From an uncultured Lachnospiraceae bacterium (GTDB lineage: Bacteria; Bacillota; Clostridia; Lachnospirales; Lachnospiraceae), in NCBI GenBank assembly GCA_947003375.1, contig CAMQOJ010000119.1:1-10188 (forward strand): 10,188 bases of DNA, read 5' to 3'. Of the stretch, positions 1 to 6,539 are shown one piece after another; the first letter of the stretch is position 1, and each line of letters begins with the position of its first letter. The translations under genes were made by a program, and so were the position numbers. Under the pieces are notes generated by a model. It was not told where the DNA came from, ran no database searches, and saw only the letters and a program-made list of their open reading frames with translations.

Positions 1-189
1 GGGAACGGCCTGGTGTCGGCGCTGATCTCTTTCCTGCGGACGCTGGTGTTCCAGGTGGCGGCAGTGCTGATATTCCCCCTGATATGGGGGCTGGACGGCA
101 TCTGGTTCTCCATCGTGGCGGCGGAGCTGGTGGCGGCCCTGGTGACGGTGGCGTTCCTGGTCGGGAAGCGGAAGAAATACCATTATTGA
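1..189 (+). CDS. MATE-family multidrug/cation efflux transporter, C-terminal fragment
   Basis: Reading frame 1 is open from the window edge and ends at TGA 187-189, giving the last 62 residues of a membrane protein. It begins GNGLVSALISFLRTL, continues with a hydrophobic span, then GLDGIWFSIVAAEL, another hydrophobic span, and a basic tail (GKRKKYHY). A 'GLDGIW' loop between the last two transmembrane helices followed by a Lys/Arg-rich cytoplasmic end is typical of MATE antiporters, which export drugs or metabolites using Na+ or H+ gradients. The start lies outside the window, so length and substrate cannot be judged. The gene converges with the minus-strand Uma2 gene. No plus-strand U-tract terminator is evident after the stop. 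Other polytopic flippases with similar tails are possible but less likely. Confidence 0.75.
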   Translation, partial: GNGLVSALISFLRTLVFQVAAVLIFPLIWGLDGIWFSIVAAELVAALVTVAFLVGKRKKYHY

Positions 190-250
190 CGGGGCTGGGC
201 ATCGCTGACAGGGGCATTGCGCAGCGTCATGGGATTCCTGCGCCGACGGC

Positions 251-288
251 GGAAAAGGCCGGATTCCTCCACGGAGGTCAGTCCGGCC
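251..288 (-). terminator. Intrinsic terminator of the Uma2 gene
   Basis: Arms GGCCGGA (257-263) and TCCGGCC (282-288) pair, with an inner CCTCC/GGAGG helix (266-270/273-277). Read on the minus strand, the hairpin is followed by TTTTCC (plus 251-256). The hairpin contains the Uma2 stop codon (278-280). Confidence 0.7.
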
Positions 289-1033
289 AGTCCTGTATCA
301 GCCCGGCGATTTCGTCAAGGTCGATCTGGAGCTCATAGTCATAAAGGGCGAGCCCGGCTGTGCCTGTCAGGGGATAGATGCAGGGCAGGTAGTCCCGGGT
401 AAAATCGTATGTGAGCAGCAGCCGTTTCCCGGGGTCGATGATCCAGTATTCTTTGACGCCGGCATCGCTGTATTTCTGCAGCTTCTTGATGCAGTCCTTT
501 CTCCGCGTGGAGGGGGAGAGGATTTCCAGGATGAAGTCCGGCGCGCCCATGATGCCCCAGCGCTTGATTTTATCTCTGTCGCACAGGATGATCAGGTCTG
601 GCTGTACCATGGTCTTGTCGTCGCAATCCAGGCGGACGTTTATGGGGGAGATCAGGGGGATGCATTCGCCGCCTTTTTTATCAAAAAAAGATTGGATGGC
701 AAAAAACATTCTGCCCGCAAGCCTCTGGTGTACAAAGCCGGGGGCTTCCATGGCATAGATTACGCCGTCAATTAACTCTATCCGTTCCTCCTCCGGCCAG
801 GCATGATAATCCTCGATGGTATATTCGCCCTGGCGCTTCTCCGGCCTCACCTCATACGCGGCGGCGCTCTCCTGTACGCCGGGCCGGGATTCCTGGCAGG
901 CATAGCCGCAGCAGGCCGCCGGGGCGTGCCCTTCCTCTGACGGCCGTTTTCCGCTATCTCCCTGCGCTGTTTCGCTCACTGCCGTCTCCGGGACAGGGTT
1001 TTCCTGCGCCGAACATTTCTTCTCTTCCTTCAT
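278..1033 (-). CDS. Uma2 family (DUF820) PD-(D/E)xK nuclease-fold protein
   Basis: A 251-residue protein. The ATG at 1033 is chosen because AGGAGG (1047-1042) lies 8 nt upstream; the alternative ATG at 1039 is only 2 nt from it. Residues about 70-240 form a Uma2 domain. It shows the entry motif YTIEDYHAWPEEERIELIDG, then VQPDLIIL (Asp146), DFILEILSPS (Glu170), and a Lys-rich helix followed by GVKEYWIIDP. These match the PD-(D/E)xK fold acidic residues. Uma2 proteins are widespread, often multicopy, and of uncertain role; nuclease activity is predicted from the fold only. The N-terminal 65 residues are unusual: hydrophilic, probably disordered, with a small Cys cluster (CCGYAC, residues 41-46). 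Most family members start at the YTIEDY motif. The same open frame continues upstream through an inverted-repeat element, but no ribosome binding site supports a longer start. A broken paralogue lies at 6588-6987. Confidence 0.88.
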   Translation of the reverse strand: MKEEKKCSAQENPVPETAVSETAQGDSGKRPSEEGHAPAACCGYACQESRPGVQESAAAYEVRPEKRQGEYTIEDYHAWPEEERIELIDGVIYAMEAPGFVHQRLAGRMFFAIQSFFDKKGGECIPLISPINVRLDCDDKTMVQPDLIILCDRDKIKRWGIMGAPDFILEILSPSTRRKDCIKKLQKYSDAGVKEYWIIDPGKRLLLTYDFTRDYLPCIYPLTGTAGLALYDYELQIDLDEIAGLIQDWPD

Positions 1034-1061
1034 CCTCATGCCCTCCTTTCGATGGCTATAT

Positions 1062-1184
1062 ACTCTCGGAATCTCCAGGCCGCATATCATGCGGCTTTCC
1101 GGAGCTCCTCTGAGCCGATTCCCCCGCTTTTCCAGGCGTTGTCCGACTCCCATGCCGGATTCCGTCTCCAAAGATTCCGAGAGT
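1062..1184. repeat. 123-bp element bounded by 13-bp inverted repeats
   Basis: The 13-mer at 1062-1074 (ACTCTCGGAATCT) is repeated perfectly inverted at 1172-1184. The interior holds further small palindromes, including CCGCA/TGCGG around 1080-1094. It fills the gap between the peptidase C26 gene and the Uma2 gene and would lie in their shared minus-strand transcript. No clear target duplication was seen. It could be a miniature mobile element or an intercistronic RNA structure. Confidence 0.6.
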
Positions 1185-1202
1185 CCATGGCTTTGATTTG
1201 CG

Positions 1203-1919
1203 TCAAGCAGTCCTGGCGGATTCCAGGAATGCCGCAAAAATCTTCCGGCTCCCCTGGTTTACCTGGTAGGAGAATTCCGGATGCCACTGGACGCCCCAGA
1301 CGAAGCGCTTCTCCGGCATATAAATGGCTTCAATCAGCCCGTCCGGCGCAGCGGCCATGGCGCGGAAAGGAGCGGCCAGCTCCCGGATGGCCTGATGGTG
1401 GCAGCTGTTCACGGCCAGCTCCTCGGATTCCAGCAGCCGGGCCAGGGGGGATCCCGCCTCCAGGCGCACCATATGGGCACAGCCGTCATAGGGAGGCTGC
1501 ATACGGTGGTCTATCTCCGAGGGACACTCCGCGGGGATATCCTGATACAGCGTCCCGCCGTACACCGCGTTCATCAGCTGGTGCCCGCGGCATATCCCCA
1601 GCACCGCTTTGTCACGCTGCACCGCGCCTTTCAGCACATAGGCATCCATGTCGTCCCGGAGAGGCAGCGTGAGGCCGCAGCGGGCGGAGGGTTCCTGGCT
1701 GTAGAGCCGGGGCGAAATGTCGTGGCCGCCGGTGAGGACGAAGCCGTCGCATTCCTCCAGAAAGAAGTCCAGCTGCGTCCGGTCGGCATTCAGCGGGGGC
1801 ATGAGAGGGATTGCCCCCTGCTCCTCCAGGGCTTTCATGTAGCCGGGCAGCATCCAGTAGCTGTCCTTTTTCTCGTCATACAGCGGCATCAGCGCTATGA
1901 TGGGTCTTCCTTTATACAT
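1203..1919 (-). CDS. Peptidase C26 / gamma-glutamyl-gamma-aminobutyrate hydrolase-like class I glutamine amidotransferase
   Basis: A 238-residue protein that starts at ATG 1919 with AGGAGG 7 nt upstream. The fold is that of class I glutamine amidotransferases. It shows the oxyanion strand FVLTGGHDISP (residues 60-70), the nucleophile elbow LGICRGHQ with Cys110, NSCHHQAI (171-178), and GVQWHPE with catalytic His213 and Glu215. The full Cys-His-Glu triad is present, so an active hydrolase is expected. Relatives such as PuuD cleave gamma-glutamyl amide bonds in polyamine or GABA catabolism, and others act on folate or peptide gamma-glutamyl bonds. No polyamine genes are nearby, so the substrate is open. 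Length is normal for the family. It probably shares a transcript with the downstream Uma2 gene across the 169-bp gap that contains the inverted-repeat element. Confidence 0.9.
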   Translation of the reverse strand: MYKGRPIIALMPLYDEKKDSYWMLPGYMKALEEQGAIPLMPPLNADRTQLDFFLEECDGFVLTGGHDISPRLYSQEPSARCGLTLPLRDDMDAYVLKGAVQRDKAVLGICRGHQLMNAVYGGTLYQDIPAECPSEIDHRMQPPYDGCAHMVRLEAGSPLARLLESEELAVNSCHHQAIRELAAPFRAMAAAPDGLIEAIYMPEKRFVWGVQWHPEFSYQVNQGSRKIFAAFLESARTA

Positions 1920-1932
1920 TGGGTGGCCTCCT

Positions 1933-1959
1933 TTGATAATTTTTGATAGATAATTGATA
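1933..1959. promoter_or_regulatory. AT-rich leader with three phased TTGATA repeats
   Basis: TTGATA occurs at 1933-1938, 1943-1948 and 1954-1959, spaced 10-11 bp and so on one face of the helix. The block lies directly upstream of the peptidase C26 ribosome binding site. It could be a binding site for a regulator or simply AT-rich promoter DNA. No convincing -35/-10 pair was identified for that gene. Confidence 0.35.
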
Positions 1960-1977
1960 AAAATTTTGCTGTTTATC

Positions 1978-2006
1978 TTGATTTCAGGATGAAAAATGGG
2001 TATAAT
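1978..2006 (+). promoter_or_regulatory. Promoter of antitoxin RNA 1
   Basis: TTGATT (1978-1983), a 17-bp spacer and a perfect TATAAT (2001-2006). It is positioned to start an RNA near 2013 that runs toward the toxin 1 gene. The equivalent sites of modules 2 and 3 have the same geometry. Confidence 0.75.
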
Positions 2007-2012
2007 GTACTT

Positions 2013-2124
2013 ATCAGGACAGCCGGAAGGTGAGTGCGAGTCACCCGTCCCGGCGAATAACTACATCAGGCATAAAGAGATAGCCGTTCGGTCATTGGCA
2101 GTGAGCAGGACGGCTATTTCTTAT
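2013..2124 (+). ncRNA. Antisense antitoxin RNA of type I module 1
   Basis: Predicted RNA of about 110 nt between the promoter at 1978-2006 and the terminator hairpin at 2080-2117. It has no convincing ORF. It contains a small hairpin (GGTGA/TCACC, about 2029-2045) whose 5' part (2029-2042) is a direct repeat of 2232-2245 in the toxin leader. Because the two RNAs are transcribed toward each other, that direct repeat makes them complementary. The 3' end overlaps the toxin mRNA through the shared terminator. This is the layout of the Fst/RNAII par locus and resembles TxpA/RatA. The role as toxin repressor is inferred from layout. Confidence 0.65.
2080..2124. terminator. Shared bidirectional terminator, module 1
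   Basis: ATAGCCGTTC (2080-2089) pairs with GGACGGCTAT (2108-2117) with one G-U pair on the plus RNA. The downstream plus-strand tail is TTCTT; the minus-strand tail is CTCTTTAT. The stem carries the toxin stop codon (2114-2116). U tracts are short, so termination may be leaky. Confidence 0.6.
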
Positions 2125-2197
2125 GCGTCAGACTCAGAATTGCCACAATCAGCAGCGCCACAGTCAAAATCACCATGAATTCCTCGTATGTACTCAT
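2114..2197 (-). CDS. Small hydrophobic type I toxin (putative holin-like toxin), copy 1
   Basis: A 27-residue peptide with N-terminus MSTYEEF, a hydrophobic helix at residues about 8-23 (MVILTVALLIVAILSL) and a basic end (THKK). The ATG at 2197 follows GAGGTGAG with 5-6 nt spacing. It is too short for most gene finders, but copies 2 and 3 conserve the peptide while differing at many synonymous positions, so it is real coding sequence. The MSTYE start with a single membrane helix matches the small 'putative holin-like toxin' peptides of Firmicutes, which insert into the cell membrane when overproduced. Its 3' end overlaps the convergent antitoxin RNA. It lies just downstream of the XRE gene on the same strand, so read-through could add expression. 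Confidence 0.82.
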   Translation of the reverse strand: MSTYEEFMVILTVALLIVAILSLTHKK

Positions 2198-2267
2198 AAT
2201 GCTCACCTCTTTCCATCAGGATCTCGGAATGGGTGAGAGCACGTCCCCCGGCTGCCCGGAGAAGCAC

Positions 2268-2273
2268 ATTACA
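2268..2273 (-). promoter_or_regulatory. Toxin 1 promoter, weak -10
   Basis: Minus-strand TGTAAT (2273-2268) sits where copies 2 and 3 have TATAAT. The segment 2248-2273 is an inverted repeat (19 of 26) of the antitoxin promoter arm 2001-2026. It lies 10 bp past the end of the XRE gene. No good -35 was found. Confidence 0.4.
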
Positions 2274-2282
2274 GCATATCCC

Positions 2283-2843
2283 TCAGGCCGGCTCCTCCAG
2301 TTTTCTCTGGAATTTTGCTGCTCCGGAAAGAAGCTCAGCGTATTCAGCCACTTTGCAGCGTCCGTCCTCATTCAGTGGCTCGTACGTTTTTTGGCACCAC
2401 TCAATATACTTTCTGATGTGTGCGATCAGACGTTCATGGGACTTGTCCGTTTCCGTGCATTCAATGATTATGAGAGGGTTTCCGGCTTCATCTTTTATCA
2501 TGAAATCACATTGGGGCTCTTTGGCGGCTTTCGGAACAGTTCCCTTGGAACCGCCCCTGTCCTCCCACGACGAACCGTCTGTTGTGGGAGCTTTTCCCGT
2601 TGAGAATTCATCCAGGAACCGGAGCGCGGTTCGATATATTTCATTTTCCGCGAAAAGATATGCTGCCGATACCTGGAAGTAATCGTCTATTTTGCGGATC
2701 ATTTCCATGCTCGGCTCACGCTTTCCGTTTTCCCAGTTGAAAACAGCGTTCTGGGTTACCTGAAGCTCCCTTGCAAGTGCCGTCTGGGTCAGGCCTCGCT
2801 CCATCCTTAAGTTCTTTAATTCATCCGCAAAACAGGACATCAT
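2283..2843 (-). CDS. XRE-family helix-turn-helix regulator with C-terminal nuclease-like domain
   Basis: A 186-residue protein. Tandem ATGs at 2843 and 2840 both lie near AGGAGG (2854-2849); the second has better spacing (8 nt). Residues 6-62 are a Cro/CI-type HTH: LKNLRMERGLTQTALARELQ, then VTQNAVFNWENGKREPSMEMI as the recognition region. After a Gly/Ser-rich linker (about 83-105), residues about 110-155 read DFMIKDEAGNPLIIIECTETD followed by a helix. This resembles the core of HsdR N-terminal or other restriction-endonuclease-like folds (Asp, then 'GxPlxxIE'), but the usual ExK is ECT here, so catalysis is doubtful. It may be a sensor domain; that reading is tentative. The gene diverges from the SGNH gene and likely controls its own promoter or its neighbour. 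Confidence 0.85.
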   Translation of the reverse strand: MMSCFADELKNLRMERGLTQTALARELQVTQNAVFNWENGKREPSMEMIRKIDDYFQVSAAYLFAENEIYRTALRFLDEFSTGKAPTTDGSSWEDRGGSKGTVPKAAKEPQCDFMIKDEAGNPLIIIECTETDKSHERLIAHIRKYIEWCQKTYEPLNEDGRCKVAEYAELLSGAAKFQRKLEEPA

Positions 2844-2887
2844 ATAGGCCTCCTTGATAATAGCAAAAAGGTGTGAAGATTGATTAA

Positions 2888-2916
2888 ATTATAGCATAAT
2901 GGAATGCGCGGTGCAA
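2888..2916 (-). promoter_or_regulatory. Promoter of the XRE gene
   Basis: Minus strand TTGCAC (2916-2911), a 17-bp spacer and a perfect TATAAT (2893-2888), 45 bp before the ATG. It sits back-to-back with the SGNH promoter, 18 bp away, so one bound regulator could affect both. Confidence 0.75.
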
Positions 2917-2933
2917 TAGTAAATTTATTTTTC

Positions 2934-2962
2934 TTGTATTGGCGGCCACATTGTTGTATGAT
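2934..2962 (+). promoter_or_regulatory. Promoter of the SGNH-two-component operon
   Basis: TTGTAT (2934-2939), a 17-bp spacer and TATGAT (2957-2962), about 40 bp upstream of the SGNH start codon. Confidence 0.6.
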
Positions 2963-3003
2963 AAAGTATCAAAAACCACAGGGACGGGGCAGGAGGTACG
3001 GAT

Positions 3004-4071
3004 ATGAAGATAGGAGAGATCGACAGGAATCTGGCAGTGCAGTCAAAGCTGGAAATCAGTGGGCTGAAATACCAAAGCGCGCTGGAGGAGCCCTTTGAAA
3101 TCTATGGGCTGTACCAGCCGAAGGAGACAGGGCAGTACAGGCGCATGCCCGCGGAAGTGGCGGAGCGCGTGAGCGAGGGCGTCGCGGGCCTGAGCAGCCA
3201 TACGGCGGGAGGGCGCATCCGCTTCCGGACGGACTCCCCCTATGTGGCGGTGAAGGCAAAGCTTACGGGCCAGTGTTTTATGCCTCATATGCCCCTGACC
3301 GGCTCCCACGGGCTGGATTTATATGTCTATGACGGCACCGGGGATATCTTTCAGGGAACCTTTGTACCGCCCATTGACTCCCCGGAGGACTATGAATCCG
3401 TGGTATATGTCCGGAACAGGGGGATGAACGAAATTACGATACATCTCCCGCTGTACAGCGGTATATCGGAATTGTATATCGGGCTGGACGAACATGCCGA
3501 AGTGGGGCAAGGGAGGAGATATTGCCCGGTGGAGCCTGTGCTGTACTATGGCTCCTCGATCACCCAGGGAGGCTGCGCCAGCAGGCCCGGCAATCATTAT
3601 CCGGCGGCGATCGCCAGGGCGTACAATGTGGACTACCTCTGCCTGGGCTTCTCCGGCGGCGCAAAGGGGGAGGCCGAGATGGCGGACTATCTGGCGGGGC
3701 TTCCGGCCAGCGTGTTCGTCTGCGATTACGACCACAACGCGCCGGATGCGGAGCATCTGGAGGGCACGCATGCCGCCCTGTACAGGCGCTATCGGGAGTC
3801 GAATCCGCAGACCCCCATCGTCTTCGTGTCGAAGCCGGATATCCGGCCGGAGGACAGCGGTGACGTCAGGCGCAGGGATGTGGTGTACCGGACCTATATC
3901 GAGGCTTTGAGGGGCGGGGACGAGAGGGTATATTTCCTGGACGGCTTCCACCTTTTTGCGGGAAACAGGCGGTATGACTGTACGGTGGACGGATGCCACC
4001 CCAACGATGCGGGGTTCTTCCGGATGGCTGAAGCGATCGGGGAGCTGGTGCGGCATTGCCTGGCCCTGTGA
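3004..4071 (+). CDS. SGNH/GDSL hydrolase with N-terminal GxDLY beta-domain (predicted carbohydrate or acyl esterase)
   Basis: A 355-residue protein that starts at ATG 3004 with AGGAGG (2991-2996) 7 nt upstream. Residues about 25-165 are a beta-rich N-terminal domain with the signature SHGLDLYVYDG (101-111), the GxDLY motif. Residues about 178-355 are the SGNH hydrolase. It contains block I VLYYGSSITQG with nucleophile Ser185, a Gly in GFSGGAKG (215-222), Asn245 in CDYDHNAP, and the Asp329/His332 pair in DGCHPNDAGF. All four SGNH positions are present, so it should be active. Members of this two-domain group deacetylate or deacylate glycans. There is no signal peptide, so it is probably cytoplasmic. 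The response regulator starts 72 nt downstream on the same strand, suggesting one operon, with the two-component system possibly sensing the same sugar or envelope signal. Confidence 0.9.
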   Translation: MKIGEIDRNLAVQSKLEISGLKYQSALEEPFEIYGLYQPKETGQYRRMPAEVAERVSEGVAGLSSHTAGGRIRFRTDSPYVAVKAKLTGQCFMPHMPLTGSHGLDLYVYDGTGDIFQGTFVPPIDSPEDYESVVYVRNRGMNEITIHLPLYSGISELYIGLDEHAEVGQGRRYCPVEPVLYYGSSITQGGCASRPGNHYPAAIARAYNVDYLCLGFSGGAKGEAEMADYLAGLPASVFVCDYDHNAPDAEHLEGTHAALYRRYRESNPQTPIVFVSKPDIRPEDSGDVRRRDVVYRTYIEALRGGDERVYFLDGFHLFAGNRRYDCTVDGCHPNDAGFFRMAEAIGELVRHCLAL

Positions 4072-4143
4072 CGGCGTCCGGAGACATTTTGGACGGCAGA
4101 CGGAATGGCGCCCGGCAGGAGAAAATAAGGGACGGGGAGGGAC

Positions 4144-4851
4144 ATGATGGGATATGACTGCCTGATTATAGACGATGAGAAGCTGCTTGCGGACAGCACC
4201 GCGGAGTATTTCAACCTTTTCGGCGTCAGCACCGCAGTGGCGTACAGCGCAGGGGACTGCCGCAGATTTTTTGAGACCGATACAGCAAAGCTTCTGCTGC
4301 TGGACATCAACCTGAAGGACGGCAGCGGCTTCGCCCTGTGCAGGGAGCTGCGGGAGAGGACGGAGATTCCGATCCTCTTCATCTCCGCCCGCAGCAGCGA
4401 TGACGACAAAATCATGGCGCTGCATATCGGCGGGGACGACTATATCCAGAAGCCCTACTCCCTGGGCGTGCTGCTGGCCAAGGTGCAGGCGGTGCTGAAG
4501 CGCTACGGCAGACAGGAGGAATCCTCCGACCGGGAAAAGCGGGGATACCGCTGCGGCAGGCTGGAAATCGATTTTGGGGCCAGGAAGCTGCTGGTGGAGG
4601 GAAAGCCTGTGAAGCTCACCGCCCTGGAGTTTCGGCTGCTGTCCTATCTGGTGCAGAATGAGGACAGGGTGGTGGCGAAGCAGGAGCTGTTCGAGAAAGT
4701 CTGGGAGGATAAGTTCACTGGAGACGGCACGCTCAACGTCCATATCAGGAAGCTGCGGGAGGCCATTGAGCCAGACCCCGGGAATCCGGAGCACATACTC
4801 ACGGTCTGGGGGGAGGGGTATCGGTTCTGCGGATCGTCACAGAAGGGGTGA
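4144..4851 (+). CDS. OmpR/PhoB-family response regulator
   Basis: A 235-residue DNA-binding response regulator. Tandem ATGs occur at 4144 and 4147. The purine-rich GGGGAGGG just upstream favours the second by spacing. The receiver domain (5-118) has the acidic pocket Asp10/Asp11, the phospho-acceptor Asp54 in LLLLDINLKDGSGF, the switch Ser81 and the conserved Lys103 in YIQKPYS. The C-terminal winged helix (about 135-232) has LTALEFRLLSYLVQN, the recognition helix NVHIRKLREAIEP and VWGEGYRF. It activates or represses promoters when phosphorylated, most likely by the sensor kinase 163 nt downstream. Two-component genes usually overlap or abut. Here they are separated by the 104-bp palindromic element, so the spacing is probably a secondary insertion. 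Confidence 0.95.
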   Translation: MMGYDCLIIDDEKLLADSTAEYFNLFGVSTAVAYSAGDCRRFFETDTAKLLLLDINLKDGSGFALCRELRERTEIPILFISARSSDDDKIMALHIGGDDYIQKPYSLGVLLAKVQAVLKRYGRQEESSDREKRGYRCGRLEIDFGARKLLVEGKPVKLTALEFRLLSYLVQNEDRVVAKQELFEKVWEDKFTGDGTLNVHIRKLREAIEPDPGNPEHILTVWGEGYRFCGSSQKG

Positions 4852-4868
4852 CGCATGGATCGGCGCTG

Positions 4869-4972
4869 TTATACTGCATAACGCTGAATACTGCCTAATG
4901 CAATCAAGCGATTGAACCAGTCAGCGTTATGCAGTCTGGTTTCACGGCAAGTGAAATCGTTAAGCAGTATAA
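4869..4972 (+). repeat. 104-bp palindromic (MITE-like) element, copy A
   Basis: Ends TTATACTGCATAACG and, inverted, TTATACTGCTTAACG (14 of 15). Inside, ACTGCATAACGCTGA (4872-4886) pairs perfectly with 4921-4935; CAATC/GATTG and TTTCAC/GTGAAA form further hairpins. Copy B at 6436-6539 is the same length, inverted, with only 3 differences. The 7-mer GGCGCTG occurs just left (4862-4868) and 3 bp to the right (4976-4982), possibly a target-site duplication. It separates the regulator from the kinase and would form strong RNA structure in their mRNA. Confidence 0.8.
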
Positions 4973-5014
4973 GATGGCGCTGCCGCCACATGGAGCATCT
5001 CAGGAAGAAGGGAA

Positions 5015-6337
5015 ATGAAAAAACGTTATTTTATAATCGCTCAGATAACTGCCCTCGCAGTGGAGGCGGTTCTGCTCCTATGCTTCGCGCTGTGGGACGC
5101 GGACAGCGCCCAGGACGCGGTGGCGGTGAACGAGGTGCTGCAGTCCGTGGAGTCCGGATGGGGCAGATTGGAGAGCCATGAGAGACGGACAGAGCTTAAC
5201 TATGTGGTGCTGAACGGGACAGGAGAAGTTCTGTTCCGGACAGATACGGACTTAAGCGAAAGCGTCAACAGGGCAGTCGCCCACAGGGACACGATTCTGG
5301 ACATAGAAAACGCAGGCCTCGTGGTGGGAAAACTCATTGTATTCAATGACAGCGCCGAAATCCTGGAATCCGGAAAACGCACCATGCTTCTGGCTGTCCT
5401 GGCAGTGATGCTGGCGCAGTGGGGCATCTGCATAGCATATGGGATGTATCTGGACCGAGCTGTGATCAGGCCTTTCCGGCAGCTGAAGGATTTCGCCCGC
5501 AGGGTGGCTGGGGGCAATCTGGACATCCCTCTGGAGATGGACAGGGGGAACCTGTTCGGGGCCTTTACGGAGAGCTTCGACATCATGCGGGAGGAGCTGA
5601 AAAAGGCCAGACTGGCCGAGGCAAAAGCCAATGCCGAGAAAAAGGAGCTGGTGGCCAAGCTCTCCCACGACATCAGGACGCCGGTGGCCAGCATCAAGGC
5701 GGCCTCCGAGGTAGGGGCGGCCCTGGCGCAGAGCGGCAGAATCAGAGAGAATTACGGCCAGATCATCCGCAAGGCAGACCAGATAGACGCGCTGGTGAAC
5801 AATCTCTTCACGGCAGCTCTGGAGGAGCTGGAGCGGCTTGCAGTGAAACCTGTGGACATGGAGAGCGGGGAACTGGCGGCGATGCTTAAGAGCGCGGATT
5901 ATTTCGGCTGGGCACAGATACCGCCCATTCCCGAGTGCCTGCTGCATGGGGACAGGCTCCGCCTCCAGCAGGTGTTCGACAATATCTTCGCCAATGCCTA
6001 TAAATATGGAAGGAACGCATGTCAGGGAGAAGGGGGATTCCAAGGACAGTCCGCACAGGGTTCCCCTTGGGGCGGGAAAATCAATGTGACCATGCGGCGG
6101 GAGGGCCAGTGCCTCGCCGTCTGCATCGAAGACTGCGGCGGAGGCGTGGACGAGGAGGAGCTGCCCCTCCTGAAGGAGAAATTCAGGCGCGGGAGCAATG
6201 CCGGGAACAAGGAGGGCGCAGGCCTGGGCCTGTATATCTCCGATTATTTCCTGAGGGAGATGGGAGGGGAGCTGCTGGTGGAGAACGGAGAGAAGGGCCT
6301 GCGGGTGACGGTGGTCATCCGGCAGAGCGGTATATGA
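5015..6337 (+). CDS. Membrane sensor histidine kinase (HAMP-HisKA-HATPase)
   Basis: A 440-residue protein that starts at ATG 5015 after a weak purine stretch (AGGAAGAAGGGAA). Transmembrane segments are at about 7-27 and 123-144. The roughly 95 residues between them are a small extracytoplasmic sensor with no family I recognise. A HAMP domain and coiled linker follow (about 147-212; the coil EELKKARLAEAKANAEKKEL is striking). The HisKA motif is LSHDIRTPVAS with phospho-accepting His218. The ATPase domain has N-box QQVFDNIFANAYKYG, G1 EDCGGGV (Asp373), F-box FRRG (390-393) and G2 GAGLGLYIS (401-409). All catalytic boxes are intact. It should phosphorylate the adjacent response regulator. An inserted Gly/Gln-rich loop (about 335-353) lies between the N and G1 boxes. 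The gene is flanked by the inverted 104-bp elements. Confidence 0.95.
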   Translation: MKKRYFIIAQITALAVEAVLLLCFALWDADSAQDAVAVNEVLQSVESGWGRLESHERRTELNYVVLNGTGEVLFRTDTDLSESVNRAVAHRDTILDIENAGLVVGKLIVFNDSAEILESGKRTMLLAVLAVMLAQWGICIAYGMYLDRAVIRPFRQLKDFARRVAGGNLDIPLEMDRGNLFGAFTESFDIMREELKKARLAEAKANAEKKELVAKLSHDIRTPVASIKAASEVGAALAQSGRIRENYGQIIRKADQIDALVNNLFTAALEELERLAVKPVDMESGELAAMLKSADYFGWAQIPPIPECLLHGDRLRLQQVFDNIFANAYKYGRNACQGEGGFQGQSAQGSPWGGKINVTMRREGQCLAVCIEDCGGGVDEEELPLLKEKFRRGSNAGNKEGAGLGLYISDYFLREMGGELLVENGEKGLRVTVVIRQSGI

Positions 6338-6352
6338 CCGCAGGGAAGCTGC

Positions 6353-6435
6353 TATACTGCAGACCGTCAGGATTTACAGTAGTGTCTCCGGGAAAGTGCT
6401 TGGCTGGCGGTCTGCAGTCGGGCTGCACTGCAGAT
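6353..6435. repeat. Diverged palindromic unit next to element B
   Basis: Begins TATACTGC (6353-6360) like the 104-bp elements. ACTGCAGACCG (6356-6366) is perfectly inverted at 6408-6418. It then runs through CTGCACTGCAG to the start of copy B. The layout mimics the 104-bp family but the stem sequence differs. It may be an older relative, and might also act as a 3' structure for the kinase transcript. Confidence 0.5.
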
Positions 6436-6539
6436 TTATACTGCCTAACGATTTCACTTGCCGTGAAACCAGACTGCATAACGCTGACTGGTTCAATCGC
6501 ATGATTACATTAGGCAGTATTCAGCGTTATGCAGTATAA
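6436..6539 (-). repeat. 104-bp palindromic (MITE-like) element, copy B
   Basis: The reverse complement of copy A (4869-4972) with 101 of 104 identical positions and the same ends (TTATACTGC and GCAGTATAA). It is followed by another GCAGTATA-like hairpin (GTATA/TATAC at about 6549-6564). Together with copy A it brackets the kinase gene as a long inverted repeat. Confidence 0.8.

Noticed and set aside
2029..2042. Ribosome binding site for a small ORF in the antitoxin RNA
   Set aside because: GGAAGGTGAG resembles a Shine-Dalgarno, but no start codon with a sensible frame follows; the match is better explained by pairing with the toxin leader.
3319..4794. A 491-codon open frame on the minus strand
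   Set aside because: Antisense shadow of the SGNH and response-regulator genes in GC-rich DNA; His/Pro/Leu-rich, no domain, and the opposite strand has full motifs.
5252..6043. A 263-codon minus-strand open frame across the kinase
   Set aside because: Shadow of the histidine kinase, whose catalytic boxes are complete on the plus strand.
4869..6539. Site-specific invertible switch like those with dedicated invertases
   Set aside because: No invertase gene or promoter inside the repeats was seen, and the elements have their own terminal repeats; a MITE origin is simpler, with inversion only a possibility.
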